Assembly: GCA_045593985.1 (NCBI GenBank)
Contig: JAZNXR010000097.1
Coordinates: 1 to 20,934, forward strand
From: Colimorpha_A sp045593985
GTDB lineage: Bacteria > Bacillota > Clostridia > Oscillospirales > CAG-272
Length of the DNA: 20,934 bases
Reading direction: 5' to 3'
The number at the start of each line of letters is the position of its first letter. Positions within the stretch are counted from its first letter, which is position 1. The notes under the pieces are model-generated. The model ran no database searches, was not told the origin of the DNA, and saw nothing but the letters and a program-made list of their open reading frames with translations. This document shows positions 1 through 7,907 of this stretch, one piece after another. A program made the translations under genes and the position numbers.

Positions 1-381
1 AAGAGCGCCTGCCAAGATAACGACCAAGCCGATAAGGACGTAGGATTTGAAGTTCTTTTTAAGGTTTCCGAAAAACTTCGGGCCGGCAATAAATCCGACC
101 GAGGTTACGAAAAGCACAAGTCCGAGGCTTTCGATTATCGATAGCCCTGCAGAAAAATCGTACGGCGCTTTTGAAGCGAAGAAGTTAAGTCCCGTTTCTT
201 CACTAACCGTAAAGCAAAGTGCTCCAACGATAAGCGCTACAACGAACACGCCGGCATCACCGAGGGAAATTCCCTTTATCGTAATTCTGCCGAGAAGGTA
301 TCCGAGAAAGAGCACCGAAAAGACTACGACAAGAAGTGTCGGGATATCTTTTAAAGTTATTATACCACCAAAGAGTTCCAT
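1..381 (-). CDS. AspT/YidE-family (aspartate:alanine exchanger superfamily) carrier, N-terminal part only
   Basis: The first 127 codons of a membrane protein that continues beyond position 1. The reading frame is open from the ATG at 379-381 to the window edge. Residues about 13-33 and 45-58 are hydrophobic membrane segments, a third lies at about 84-100, and a fourth begins near 115. The motif LFVTSVGFIAGPKFF at about residues 90-104 is typical of the AspT/YidE permease-duplication family. The ATG lies 9 bp after the frdA stop, and an AGAAAGG ribosome site is contained in the end of frdA, so co-transcription is very likely. Family members exchange aspartate for alanine; one branch (Corynebacterium SucE1) exports succinate. 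Being the next gene after fumarate reductase, succinate or other dicarboxylate export is a reasonable inference, but the substrate cannot be read from this fragment. Confidence 0.75.
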   Translation of the reverse strand, partial: MELFGGIITLKDIPTLLVVVFSVLFLGYLLGRITIKGISLGDAGVFVVALIVGALCFTVSEETGLNFFASKAPYDFSAGLSIIESLGLVLFVTSVGFIAGPKFFGNLKKNFKSYVLIGLVVILAGAL

Positions 382-390
382 AGCCGTATA

Positions 391-1989
391 TTACACCTTT
401 CTCGCGTAATTCGGAAGAAGCTTCGGGGAAAGCGTTTCGTTTACAATGCCTGCGTCTGCTTTTTCCTTTTCAAATTTTTCGAGATGATCGAGGGTAAGGC
501 TTCCGACTGTCACGCTCTTGCATTTTTCAGCCGCGCTCTTACCTGCATCACGGCCGAATACGATAATATCGAGAAGCGAATTTCCCATAAGACGGTTACG
601 TCCGTGGATGCCTCCGACTGCTTCGCCTGCAACGAAGAGATTATTTACCGTTGTCGACATACAGTCTGCGCCGATGTCGATTCCGCCGTTCTGATAATGG
701 AGCGTCGGATAGACAAGGATAGGCTCACGGCGAATGTCTATGCCGTATTTTGCGAACATACGAAGCATTGCGGGAATTCTCTTTTCGATAGTTCCCTCTC
801 CGTTTTTAAGCTCGATCATAGGAGTGTCGAGCCACACGCCGTAGCCCTCGGGCGTTTTTACGCCCTTACCGCGCTCGGAGCATTCTCTTATTATCGAAGC
901 CGCCGAAACGTCACGGGTTTCAAGAGGATGCATAAATGCTTCACCGTCGCAGTTTATCAGCTTTGCGCCGAGAGAACGAACCTTCTCGGTTACGAGCGCA
1001 CCGAAGATCTGCTCGGGATATGCAGCGCCCGTGGGATGATACTGAAGTGTATCGGGATACATAAGCTTTGCGCCTACACGGTATGCAAGAACAAGTCCGT
1101 CTGCCGTTGCACCGTAGTGGTTTGAGGTCGGGAAGCCCTGATAGTGCAGACGTCCTGCGCCGCCCGTTGCGATAATTACCGTCTTTGCCTTTGCAACGAG
1201 CAGTTCCTTCGTTTCCATATTGAGAAGAACAGCGCCCGAGGCGTTGCCGTTTTCGTCAAGGATAAGCTCAATAGCGGCTGTAAAATCGACCACCGGAATA
1301 GCTCTGTTAAGCACCTCGTCACGGAGGGTACGCATAATTTCAGCGCCGGAATAGTCCTTTGCCGCATGCATTCTCTTTCTCGAAGTGCCTCCGCCATGCG
1401 TCGTTACCATCGTGCCGTCGGGCATTTTATCGAATTCGACTCCGAGCTCGGACAGCCATTTGATTGCATCGGGAGCCTCGTTTACAAGCTTGTAAAGAAG
1501 CTCGGGCTTTGCGGCAAAATGTCCGCCGCCGAATGCATCGAGATAGTGGATCGCAGGGGAATCGTTCGGCTTATCAGCCGCCTGAATGCCGCCCTCTGCC
1601 ATCATAGTGTTCGCATCGCCTATTCGAAGCTTGGTTACGATCATAACCGATGCGCCTGCTCGGTGAGCCTCGATAGCCGCAGCAGAGCCTGCTCCGCCGC
1701 CGCCGATAACAAGAACGTCACACTCATAGTCAACCTTATTCAGGTCTATTTCGTCAGGATTAATTCTGCTCTTGCCTTCAAGAAGCTCGCACAGCTCCGT
1801 CGGCACCTTCTCGCCCTTGTTTGCGCCGATCGTAAGACATGCAAACTGGTCCTCACGATAATCGGGATGGAAGGTTTTAAGCAGATTTTCTTTTTCTTCT
1901 GCGGTCATTCTTCTCGGCTCAAAAACTGCGTTTTCCGCTCTTTTTGCCTCTACTTTTTTGACCGACTCCATAATATCTTCGTTATACAT
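391..1989 (-). CDS. frdA: Fumarate reductase flavoprotein subunit, soluble type with non-covalent FAD
   Basis: A 532-residue flavoprotein of the FrdA/SdhA family, predicted to reduce fumarate to succinate in the cytoplasm. The FAD dinucleotide fold GGGGAGSAAA begins near residue 96. Active-site residues of E. coli FrdA have counterparts: QYHPTG (H318), TE at 334-335, R359 (the likely proton-donating arginine, in TRD), LHY (H431) and NRLMGNSL (R466). The histidine that links FAD covalently in SHTVAAEGG-type enzymes is replaced by N127 in ANTMMAEGG, so FAD should be bound non-covalently. About 90 residues precede the FAD motif, against roughly 10 in quinone-linked enzymes. Only about 50 residues follow the FAD domain, so the usual C-terminal helical and capping region is nearly absent. 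The start is supported by GAGG 7 nt upstream. It follows frdB by 9 bp. L-aspartate oxidase was considered but the frdB partner and the shape argue against it. Confidence 0.88.
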   Translation of the reverse strand: MYNEDIMESVKKVEAKRAENAVFEPRRMTAEEKENLLKTFHPDYREDQFACLTIGANKGEKVPTELCELLEGKSRINPDEIDLNKVDYECDVLVIGGGGAGSAAAIEAHRAGASVMIVTKLRIGDANTMMAEGGIQAADKPNDSPAIHYLDAFGGGHFAAKPELLYKLVNEAPDAIKWLSELGVEFDKMPDGTMVTTHGGGTSRKRMHAAKDYSGAEIMRTLRDEVLNRAIPVVDFTAAIELILDENGNASGAVLLNMETKELLVAKAKTVIIATGGAGRLHYQGFPTSNHYGATADGLVLAYRVGAKLMYPDTLQYHPTGAAYPEQIFGALVTEKVRSLGAKLINCDGEAFMHPLETRDVSAASIIRECSERGKGVKTPEGYGVWLDTPMIELKNGEGTIEKRIPAMLRMFAKYGIDIRREPILVYPTLHYQNGGIDIGADCMSTTVNNLFVAGEAVGGIHGRNRLMGNSLLDIIVFGRDAGKSAAEKCKSVTVGSLTLDHLEKFEKEKADAGIVNETLSPKLLPNYARKV

Positions 1990-1998
1990 CTATCTTCC

Positions 1999-2673
1999 TC
2001 ACTTCTCGATATCTCTGTTGTTGTAAAGCTCTTTCATCTCGGAAATCGGCTTCTCCATAAGCGCAGAGAGAAGCTCCTCAAAGGTTCCGTCCTCGATTTC
2101 CTTGACTCTGTCCTCAAGATGATCACATTTCGGAGCAAGATATTTGCCGTTAAGACGGCGAGCAAGAATTCCGACCTGCGGATGAGAAATTCCCGCAGGG
2201 CAACGTGACGAGCAAACTCCGCACATTACGCAGTCGAAGGACTCCTCAGCGCACTTTTCGTACTCACCTCTTTGAGCGTAAGCGATGTACTGCATTACGT
2301 TAAGCCCCTGAGTACAAGCCTTCGTGCAGGCGTTACAGCCGATGCAGGCATATATTTCGGGATAAAGCTGCATCATTATCTGCTCGGTCGGCTTGATCTT
2401 TTCAATATCGTAAACCTGCTTAACAAGCGGGAAGAACGGAAGGGTTGCTATATACATTCCCTCCTCGACCTTCGTCTGGCAGGCAAGGCAGACCTTAAGC
2501 TCACGGTCTCCCTTTATGCGATAGATCGTAGCGCAAGCGCCGCAGAAGCCGTTACGGCATCCGCATCCGCGCACGAGCTGATAGCCCGCATATTCCATTG
2601 CGCCCATTATCGTGAGATTTGACGGCACATCGTATTTCTTGCCGTAAAGATATATGCTTACCATTGTTTCCAT
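1999..2673 (-). CDS. frdB: Fumarate reductase iron-sulfur subunit with one [2Fe-2S] and two [4Fe-4S] sites
   Basis: A 224-residue electron-transfer subunit for the adjacent flavoprotein. The N-terminal plant-ferredoxin-like domain carries a [2Fe-2S] set (C37/C39, C44, C47, with C62 and C65 in VCLAC). The C-terminal domain has two complete CxxCxxCxxxC motifs, at C110/C113/C116/C120 and C148/C151/C154/C158. Quinone-linked FrdB instead has one [4Fe-4S] and one [3Fe-4S] next to a membrane anchor; here both are full four-cysteine sites and no anchor gene is present, which fits a soluble enzyme. The frame is open further upstream to 2760, but the ATG at 2673 is chosen because GAGG sits 8 nt before it and just after the flxA stop. 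The [2Fe-2S] plus two [4Fe-4S] arrangement resembles the N-terminal part of methanogen TfrB, whose C-terminal CCG domain would correspond to the separate hdrB here. Confidence 0.88.
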   Translation of the reverse strand: METMVSIYLYGKKYDVPSNLTIMGAMEYAGYQLVRGCGCRNGFCGACATIYRIKGDRELKVCLACQTKVEEGMYIATLPFFPLVKQVYDIEKIKPTEQIMMQLYPEIYACIGCNACTKACTQGLNVMQYIAYAQRGEYEKCAEESFDCVMCGVCSSRCPAGISHPQVGILARRLNGKYLAPKCDHLEDRVKEIEDGTFEELLSALMEKPISEMKELYNNRDIEK

Positions 2674-2686
2674 AGTATTTTCCTCA

Positions 2687-3514
2687 TCAATATTCATCGG
2701 GAAGCTCGCCCAGCTCGTCATAACGGAAAACCGGGCCGTCCTTACAGACGTATTTATCACCTATATTGCATCTGCCGCATTTTCCGACGCCGCACTTCAT
2801 ACGAAGCTCCATTGTCGTATAGACCTGAGTTTCCTCGAAGCCAAGCTCTTTAAGCGCCTTAAGGGTGAATTTTATCATAATAGGGGGGCCGCAAACAAGA
2901 ACGGTCTTGTTTATATCGGGCTTAAGCTCCCTTACGTAGTCCGGAACGAAGCCGACGTGGCCGTCCCAGCCCTCCTGCGCACGGTCGATCGTGAGATGCA
3001 CGTTCACGCCGCTTTCATTCATCCACTCGTTTATGATCTCGGAATAGTCAACGAGATCGTCCTTTGAGCGAGAGCCGTAAATTACGTCGATAGTGCCGTA
3101 ATTCTCTCTATTATCTCTGCAGTAATTTATCACCGAGCGAAGCGGCGCAAGTCCGATTCCGCCTGCGATAAAGAGCAGGTTTTTGCCCTTAAGCTCGGTC
3201 TCAACGGGAAAATGGTTTCCGTACGGGCCGCGGACGGTTATATACTGTCCCGGCTCGATTCTGTGAAGCCAGCTTGTGAGGCATCCGCACTTTTTGATGC
3301 TGAATTCCATAAACTCGGTATTCGTCGGAGAGGACGTAATCGAGAACATCGCCTCACCGACTCCGGGAATGGATACCATCGCACACTGACCGGGAAGATG
3401 AAGGAAGGGCTTATTTCCCTCGGGAGTAACGACACGGAAGGTCTTTACGTCGGGTGTATCAATTCTTATGTCGGTCACAACACCAACTACCGGAATAAGC
3501 GTTTCGTTATTCAT
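2687..3514 (-). CDS. flxA: FlxA-like FAD/NAD(P)H-binding oxidoreductase subunit
   Basis: A 275-residue ferredoxin-NADP reductase-fold protein of the PyrK/AsrB/FlxA type, the probable entry point for NADH electrons. FSITSSP at about residues 57-63 is the FAD-binding strand, GGIGLAPLRS at 118-127 is the NAD(P)-binding loop, LVCGPP at 206-211 is the usual C-terminal nucleotide motif, and C241, C246, C249 and C257 form the terminal [2Fe-2S] site. The ATG at 3514 is preceded by GGGGAGG and lies 2 bp after the stop of the previous gene; an upstream in-frame ATG at 3571 would overlap that gene by 55 bp and has less support. In Desulfovibrio FlxABCD-HdrABC the FlxA subunit oxidises NADH. Whether NADH or NADPH is used here cannot be decided from the sequence. 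Confidence 0.85.
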   Translation of the reverse strand: MNNETLIPVVGVVTDIRIDTPDVKTFRVVTPEGNKPFLHLPGQCAMVSIPGVGEAMFSITSSPTNTEFMEFSIKKCGCLTSWLHRIEPGQYITVRGPYGNHFPVETELKGKNLLFIAGGIGLAPLRSVINYCRDNRENYGTIDVIYGSRSKDDLVDYSEIINEWMNESGVNVHLTIDRAQEGWDGHVGFVPDYVRELKPDINKTVLVCGPPIMIKFTLKALKELGFEETQVYTTMELRMKCGVGKCGRCNIGDKYVCKDGPVFRYDELGELPDEY

Positions 3515-3516
3515 TG

Positions 3517-4527
3517 TCAATCCTCCCCGAGCTTTTTCATTACCTTGACTATGTTCATTGAGATCGGACATTTACTTAAGCATCTGCCGCAACCTACACA
3601 GCTAAATATTCCGTCATTATTCATAGGATAATATACGAGCTTATGCATGAAGCGCTGACGGAAGCGCTCCTTTTGGCTCACACGGGGATTTCCGTGTGCC
3701 ATCTGCGTAAAGTCGGAATACATACAGGAATCCCAGCATCTGAATCTTTGTATGCCGTTACCGGTGTCGAAATCCTTGATATCGTAGCACTGGCAGGTCG
3801 GACAGACGAAGGTGCAGGTTCCGCAACCGAGACAAGCCTCCGAAAGCTCATCCCACTTGTCGGAATTAAAGTATTCCAGCATATTTCCGCCGAATTTTTC
3901 GGCAGAAAGCTCGGATAGAGGCAGCTTTGACTTTATCTCGTAAATATTGCGCTTACACTCGTAAACGGGCGCCTCATTTCCCTCGCTCAAACACGAAAGA
4001 TTCAGAAGCAGCTCGCTTCCCTTGTCGGTCAGCGGCTCAAAATACATCTCGTCGCCGCAGATGTAGGAAGCAATATCGCCCTCGGGATTTGCACAGTCGA
4101 TACCGAAGGTCGAGCAGAAGCAGGTTTCCTCCGGCTTATTGCAGGCAAGCGAGATTATAATGCCGTGGTCACGGCGGTTTTTATAATAGCTGTCAACAGG
4201 CTCGGAAAGGAATACTCTGTCGAGGATATCGAAGCTGCGCACATCGCAGGCACGGACTCCGAAGATTATAAAATCCTCACATTCCTCTCGGGTATCAATA
4301 ACCTCGATCTTCTTTCCCTCGGTCTTGAAGTCCATAAGGCTCTCGATCTGCGGGAAGAAAAGATCCTTGGGGGAGCGAACGGTATTAAGCTCGCGCGTCA
4401 TCGTCATTCCGCTTTCATAGGGAAGGAAACGCGCTCCGCCCTTCGTATCGGCGGGAATATAGAGCTTTTTGCTTTCGGAAAGCGTGTCAAAGAGCGTTGA
4501 AAGCAGTGAAAGCTTGATTTTAAGCAT
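3517..4527 (-). CDS. 4Fe-4S dicluster subunit, sulfhydrogenase-beta/AsrA-like (FlxB- or FlxC-type)
   Basis: A 336-residue iron-sulfur protein that should carry electrons between the FlxA-like and FlxD/HdrA parts. The N-terminal domain has GVRACDVRSFDILDRVFL near residue 90, typical of the beta subunit of cytoplasmic sulfhydrogenases and of AsrA. Further cysteines occur at C129, C136, C138 and C145. The C-terminal half carries two CxxCxxCxxxCP motifs at C232/C235/C238/C242 and C310/C313/C316/C320, with extra cysteines C245, C247, C264 and C268. The start overlaps the previous gene by 8 bp and has GGAGG 8 nt upstream, so translation is probably coupled. No hydrogenase catalytic subunit is visible, so a role as an adaptor in the Flx part is preferred. 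I cannot say which of the FlxB or FlxC names applies. Confidence 0.8.
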   Translation of the reverse strand: MLKIKLSLLSTLFDTLSESKKLYIPADTKGGARFLPYESGMTMTRELNTVRSPKDLFFPQIESLMDFKTEGKKIEVIDTREECEDFIIFGVRACDVRSFDILDRVFLSEPVDSYYKNRRDHGIIISLACNKPEETCFCSTFGIDCANPEGDIASYICGDEMYFEPLTDKGSELLLNLSCLSEGNEAPVYECKRNIYEIKSKLPLSELSAEKFGGNMLEYFNSDKWDELSEACLGCGTCTFVCPTCQCYDIKDFDTGNGIQRFRCWDSCMYSDFTQMAHGNPRVSQKERFRQRFMHKLVYYPMNNDGIFSCVGCGRCLSKCPISMNIVKVMKKLGED

Positions 4528-5503
4528 TGTCCTTTCCTCCTCTCTTATAGACGATATCCGGCTCGCAATCGCCCTGCGTATAATCGGTAAGCGGCGAACG
4601 GTTGCCGATGCTTTCTCCTGCCTGGTAGCTGCCGTAAAGCTCGTTTATATCCTTGATGAACTTACGGTTGAGCAGATGAAGCGGTATATTCTGCGGACAT
4701 ACTCGAGAGCATTCACCGCAGTCGGTGCATCTTCCTGCGACGTGGAAGGCACGGATGATATGGAACATATTTTCCTCAAAGGAAGTTGCCGCCGCCTTCT
4801 GGGATATTTGCGACGCATCGTTATCAAAAACGCACTTTTCGCAGGTGCAAGCAGGACATACGTTGCGGCAGGCGTTACATCTTATACAGCGAGAAAGCTC
4901 GTTACGGAAAAATTCAAATCTTTCCTCGGGCGTCATTCTCTCGATTCTCTCGACCTCGTCAAAGCGAGCAGAGTCGGAAACGACCTCGCCCTCATCACCG
5001 ATAATTTCATCGTAGATCGGATGCTTCTTGCTCTTGCAATTTAAGCATCTTTCGCGGTAAAGACCGTATACCGGCACGCTCTCCGTGCCGTAAAGAGTCT
5101 TTATATTAAGGGTGCCGTCTTCCTCCGAAATGCCGATAATTCCCTTGTAGCCCTTTTCCTTTATCGTCTCGGCATCGGTTTTTCCGTAGCATTCGATAGC
5201 AATGGCATAGACGTTTTCTCTTTCCACCCTATGCTCGGTTATAAGCTGTGCCAAGCTGTAAGAATCGCAGGGCTTAAGGAATATAAGCGTCTTTCCCTCC
5301 TTGCGGCTTTCCTTTACGAGATATTTCGAAAGGTTCGGCGAGCAGAGAGAATTATATATAAAATCGTTTTCTATTTCCTCGATACTTTCAAAAACGGCGG
5401 GGGTAATATCGTAATCGAATTCGCCCTTTTTCCAGCCGAGAACACGAGCTACCGTGCCATTTTCAAGCAGCTCAACGGCTCTTTTTTTCATTATTTCTTG
5501 CAT
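4520..5503 (-). CDS. 4Fe-4S dicluster subunit with FrhB-like N-terminal domain (FlxB- or FlxC-type)
   Basis: A 327-residue iron-sulfur protein. Residues about 74-110 (FLKPCDSYSL, then AIECYGK) and RCLNCKSKKHPIYDE near 152-166 resemble the FrhB/FdhB family, the coenzyme F420 hydrogenase/dehydrogenase beta subunit. Ferredoxin motifs follow at C206/C209/C212/C216 and C259/C262/C265/C269, plus C219, C221 and C224. The open frame extends upstream to 5605, but the ATG at 5503 is chosen because GGAGG lies 7 nt before it and the longer form would overlap flxD by over 100 bp. The chosen start overlaps flxD by 13 bp. Together with the next gene it fills the FlxB/FlxC positions between flxD and flxA. 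Nothing indicates F420 use; the FrhB-like fold alone does not show it. Confidence 0.8.
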   Translation of the reverse strand: MQEIMKKRAVELLENGTVARVLGWKKGEFDYDITPAVFESIEEIENDFIYNSLCSPNLSKYLVKESRKEGKTLIFLKPCDSYSLAQLITEHRVERENVYAIAIECYGKTDAETIKEKGYKGIIGISEEDGTLNIKTLYGTESVPVYGLYRERCLNCKSKKHPIYDEIIGDEGEVVSDSARFDEVERIERMTPEERFEFFRNELSRCIRCNACRNVCPACTCEKCVFDNDASQISQKAAATSFEENMFHIIRAFHVAGRCTDCGECSRVCPQNIPLHLLNRKFIKDINELYGSYQAGESIGNRSPLTDYTQGDCEPDIVYKRGGKDNA

Positions 5504-5928
5504 CGCAGATCCTCCAAACGCTTGTTTTCGCCAAGCTCGGTTACGGTTTTGACGAAATCGTTCATTGTGGCAGCGAACTTCTGACCTTCTGCAGCAGATA
5601 CCCACTCAACACGGGTGCGCTCCTTTTCGATTCCAAGGAAATCGAGCATCGAGAACAGAAGCGTCATTCTTCTTCTCGCATAGTAGTTGCCCGTCGTGTA
5701 ATGACAGTCGCCGGGGTGACAGCCGCAGATAATAACTCCGTCAGCGCCTCGCTGAAAGGCACGGAGAATGAATATCGGGTTAACACGGCAGGAGCAAGGC
5801 ACACGGATAATTTTTACCTCGGCAGGATACTGAAATCGATTAGTTCCTGCAAGGTCGGCGCCCGCATAAGAGCACCAGTTACAGCAGAATGCGACTATTT
5901 TAGGCTTAAATTCGTTATTTACTTGCAT
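5491..5928 (-). CDS. flxD: MvhD/FlxD-type [2Fe-2S] subunit linking electron donor to HdrA
   Basis: A 145-residue protein of the MvhD/FlxD family, the small [2Fe-2S] subunit that carries electrons from a hydrogenase, formate dehydrogenase or Flx donor module into HdrA. The characteristic cysteines are present: FCCNWC (C15, C16, C19), PCSC (C45, C47) and CGCHPGDCHY (C68, C70, C75). Length is normal for the family. It overlaps the hdrA stop by 10 bp, with GAGG about 10 nt before the ATG, so the two are probably translationally coupled. Because no MvhA or MvhG hydrogenase genes are present and a FlxA-like protein is three genes downstream, an NAD(P)H-fed FlxD role is preferred over an H2-fed MvhD role. 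Confidence 0.9.
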   Translation of the reverse strand: MQVNNEFKPKIVAFCCNWCSYAGADLAGTNRFQYPAEVKIIRVPCSCRVNPIFILRAFQRGADGVIICGCHPGDCHYTTGNYYARRRMTLLFSMLDFLGIEKERTRVEWVSAAEGQKFAATMNDFVKTVTELGENKRLEDLRCKK

Positions 5929-7907
5929 ATCGCATCTACCTCCGCCATAATTTGAGAATTGCTGAAGCCGTTAAGATCCATAGCTCCCGACGGACAAGCA
6001 ACGGTGCAGGCACCGCAGCCCTGACATACGGCGGGATTTACGCTCGCAACACGGCGAGTTACCATCTTACCATTTATACGGAATTCCTTATCCGAATAGC
6101 TTATCGCTCCGTAGGGACAAACCTTTTCGCAGGACGAGCAGCCGTTACAGAGAAGCTCGTCGCTATGCGCTACGCAGGGATTTCCCTTGAGTGAAGCTTT
6201 TGAAAGAAGTCCGATGACCTTCGCAGCGCAAGCGGATGCCTGCGAAACCGTTTCGGGTATATCCTTCGGGCCTTGACAGGTGCCTGAAAGGAATATTCCG
6301 GCTGTCGGGCTTTCGACGGGGCGAAGCTTCGGATGTGCTTCCGTGAAGAAATCGTTTGTATCCATGCTTGCAGTAAGCATAGTTGCCAAGGGACGTGCGC
6401 TCTTATCCGGCTCGATAGCCGCCGCAAGAACAACAAGATCACAGGAAAGATTAAGCTGAACGCCGTTTATAAGATCCGACGCGCGGACTGTAAGAGTTCC
6501 GTCAGGCTCGGGAAGCACCTTTCCGACCATTCCCTTAATATAGTTTACGCCGTATTCCTCGACTGCACGGCGGTAGAACTCGTCAAAGCTCTTGCCCGGC
6601 GTACGAACGTCGATATAGAAAACGTAAACCTCGGTATCGGGATATTTTTCTCTTATCAGCATTGCGTGCTTTGCCGTATACATACAGCAGATCTTCGAGC
6701 AGTAGCTCTTGCCCTTGTTATCGTCACAGCGAGAGCCTACGCACTGAATGAAGGCTATTCTCTTGGGATGCGTTTTGTCGGAGGGACGAAGCAGCGTACC
6801 GCCGTTCGGGCCTGCCGCATTCATAAGACGCTCAAGCTCAAGGGAGGTTACTACGTCAGCGCTCTGATTATAGGCGTATTCGTCATATTTATCGAGCTTT
6901 ATCGGGTTGAAGCCCGTTGCAACTACGATCGCGCCGTATTTTTCGTTTATATAGCTGTCCTGCTGCTTATAGTCGATAGCTCCGACCGTGCAGACCTTCG
7001 AGCAAAGACCGCACTTTCCGCTTTTGAGCATCGTGCAGTAATCCGCGTCGATAGTTGCGATCTTCGGAACTGCCTGCGCGAACGGAATATAGATCGCACG
7101 GCGGTTGTCAAGACCGAGGTTAAACTCGTTAGGAATCTTTTTCTGCGGACATTTTTCGGTACAAAGACCGCAGCCTGTACACTTGGTTTCGTCAACGTAG
7201 CGTGCTTTTCTCTTTATCGTTACGTCGAAATTTCCAACGAAGCCCTTAACGGCTTCGACCTCGGAATAGGAATATATCGTTATATTTTCGTGCTGTGCGC
7301 AATCGACCATTTTAGGCGTGAGAATACAAGCGGCACAGTCAAGAGTCGGGAAGGTCTTATCAAGCTGTGTCATCTTGCCGCCGATCGTCGGCTCCTTTTC
7401 GACTATATCGACCTTAAAGCCCGCCTCGGCAATATCAAGCGCCGTCTGAATTCCCGCAATGCCGCCGCCGATAACGAGAGCTCGCTTCGTAACGGGGCTT
7501 TCCCCTGCGGTAAGCGGTGCATTAAGATGCACCTTTGCTATCGCCGCACGGCCGAGAATTATCGCTTTTTCGGTTGCTTCCTCGATGTTTTTATGTATCC
7601 ACGAGACCTGCTCTCTGATATTTGCTATCTCAAGCATATACGGGTTAAGTCCCGCTGCCGCTACCGTTTTTCTGAAGGTTGCCTCGTGCATACGGGGTGA
7701 GCATGAGCAAATAACGACACCGGTAAGCGCATTTTCCTTTATTGCGTTTTTGATAAGCTCTTGTCCTGCCTCGGAGCACATATACTGATACTCGGTTGAA
7801 ATGACAACGCCCGGCTCGTATTTCAGCGCCTCGGCTACGGCTTTAACGTCGACTGTTGCGGCGATGTTCGTACCGCAGTGACAGACGAAAACTCCAATTC
7901 TTTGCAT
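5919..7907 (-). CDS. hdrA: HdrA-like flavin-bifurcating subunit
   Basis: A full-length (662 residues) HdrA, the FAD protein that splits electron pairs between ferredoxin and HdrB in heterodisulfide reductase complexes. The N-terminal domain has VCHCG (C9, C11), C44 and CSCSPRMHE near 67-75. The thioredoxin-reductase-like FAD fold starts at GGGIAG (147-152), followed by GGKMTQLDKTFPTLDCAAC. Ferredoxin motifs lie at C243/C246/C249/C253 and C291/C299/C302/C306. The HdrA-specific cysteine group lies at C389, C394, C403, C407 and C408, and two C-terminal [4Fe-4S] motifs at C587-C597 and C628-C638, the likely ferredoxin-side exit. GAAAGG is about 9 nt upstream of the ATG. It is separated from hdrC by a 220-bp repeat-bearing gap and runs into flxD. 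All flavin and cluster ligands I can identify are present, so the subunit should be able to bifurcate. Confidence 0.93.
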   Translation of the reverse strand: MQRIGVFVCHCGTNIAATVDVKAVAEALKYEPGVVISTEYQYMCSEAGQELIKNAIKENALTGVVICSCSPRMHEATFRKTVAAAGLNPYMLEIANIREQVSWIHKNIEEATEKAIILGRAAIAKVHLNAPLTAGESPVTKRALVIGGGIAGIQTALDIAEAGFKVDIVEKEPTIGGKMTQLDKTFPTLDCAACILTPKMVDCAQHENITIYSYSEVEAVKGFVGNFDVTIKRKARYVDETKCTGCGLCTEKCPQKKIPNEFNLGLDNRRAIYIPFAQAVPKIATIDADYCTMLKSGKCGLCSKVCTVGAIDYKQQDSYINEKYGAIVVATGFNPIKLDKYDEYAYNQSADVVTSLELERLMNAAGPNGGTLLRPSDKTHPKRIAFIQCVGSRCDDNKGKSYCSKICCMYTAKHAMLIREKYPDTEVYVFYIDVRTPGKSFDEFYRRAVEEYGVNYIKGMVGKVLPEPDGTLTVRASDLINGVQLNLSCDLVVLAAAIEPDKSARPLATMLTASMDTNDFFTEAHPKLRPVESPTAGIFLSGTCQGPKDIPETVSQASACAAKVIGLLSKASLKGNPCVAHSDELLCNGCSSCEKVCPYGAISYSDKEFRINGKMVTRRVASVNPAVCQGCGACTVACPSGAMDLNGFSNSQIMAEVDAICK

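Noticed and set aside
391..1989. L-aspartate oxidase (NadB) or adenylylsulfate reductase (AprA) as identity of the flavoprotein
   Set aside because: The fumarate reductase active-site residues are present, a dedicated FrdB-type subunit is adjacent, fumarase and MDH are nearby, and no nad or sulfate genes are seen.
1990..2673. A membrane anchor (FrdC/FrdD or SdhC/SdhD) near frdBA
   Set aside because: frdB and frdA are separated by 9 bp and frdB is preceded directly by flxA; no hydrophobic helical protein occurs until the AspT-type carrier, which is a transporter and not a cytochrome b anchor.
5491..5928. MvhD gene as sign of a [NiFe]-hydrogenase (MvhADG-Hdr) complex
   Set aside because: No MvhA or MvhG large or small hydrogenase subunit genes are present; an FAD/NAD(P)H reductase of FlxA type fills the donor place.
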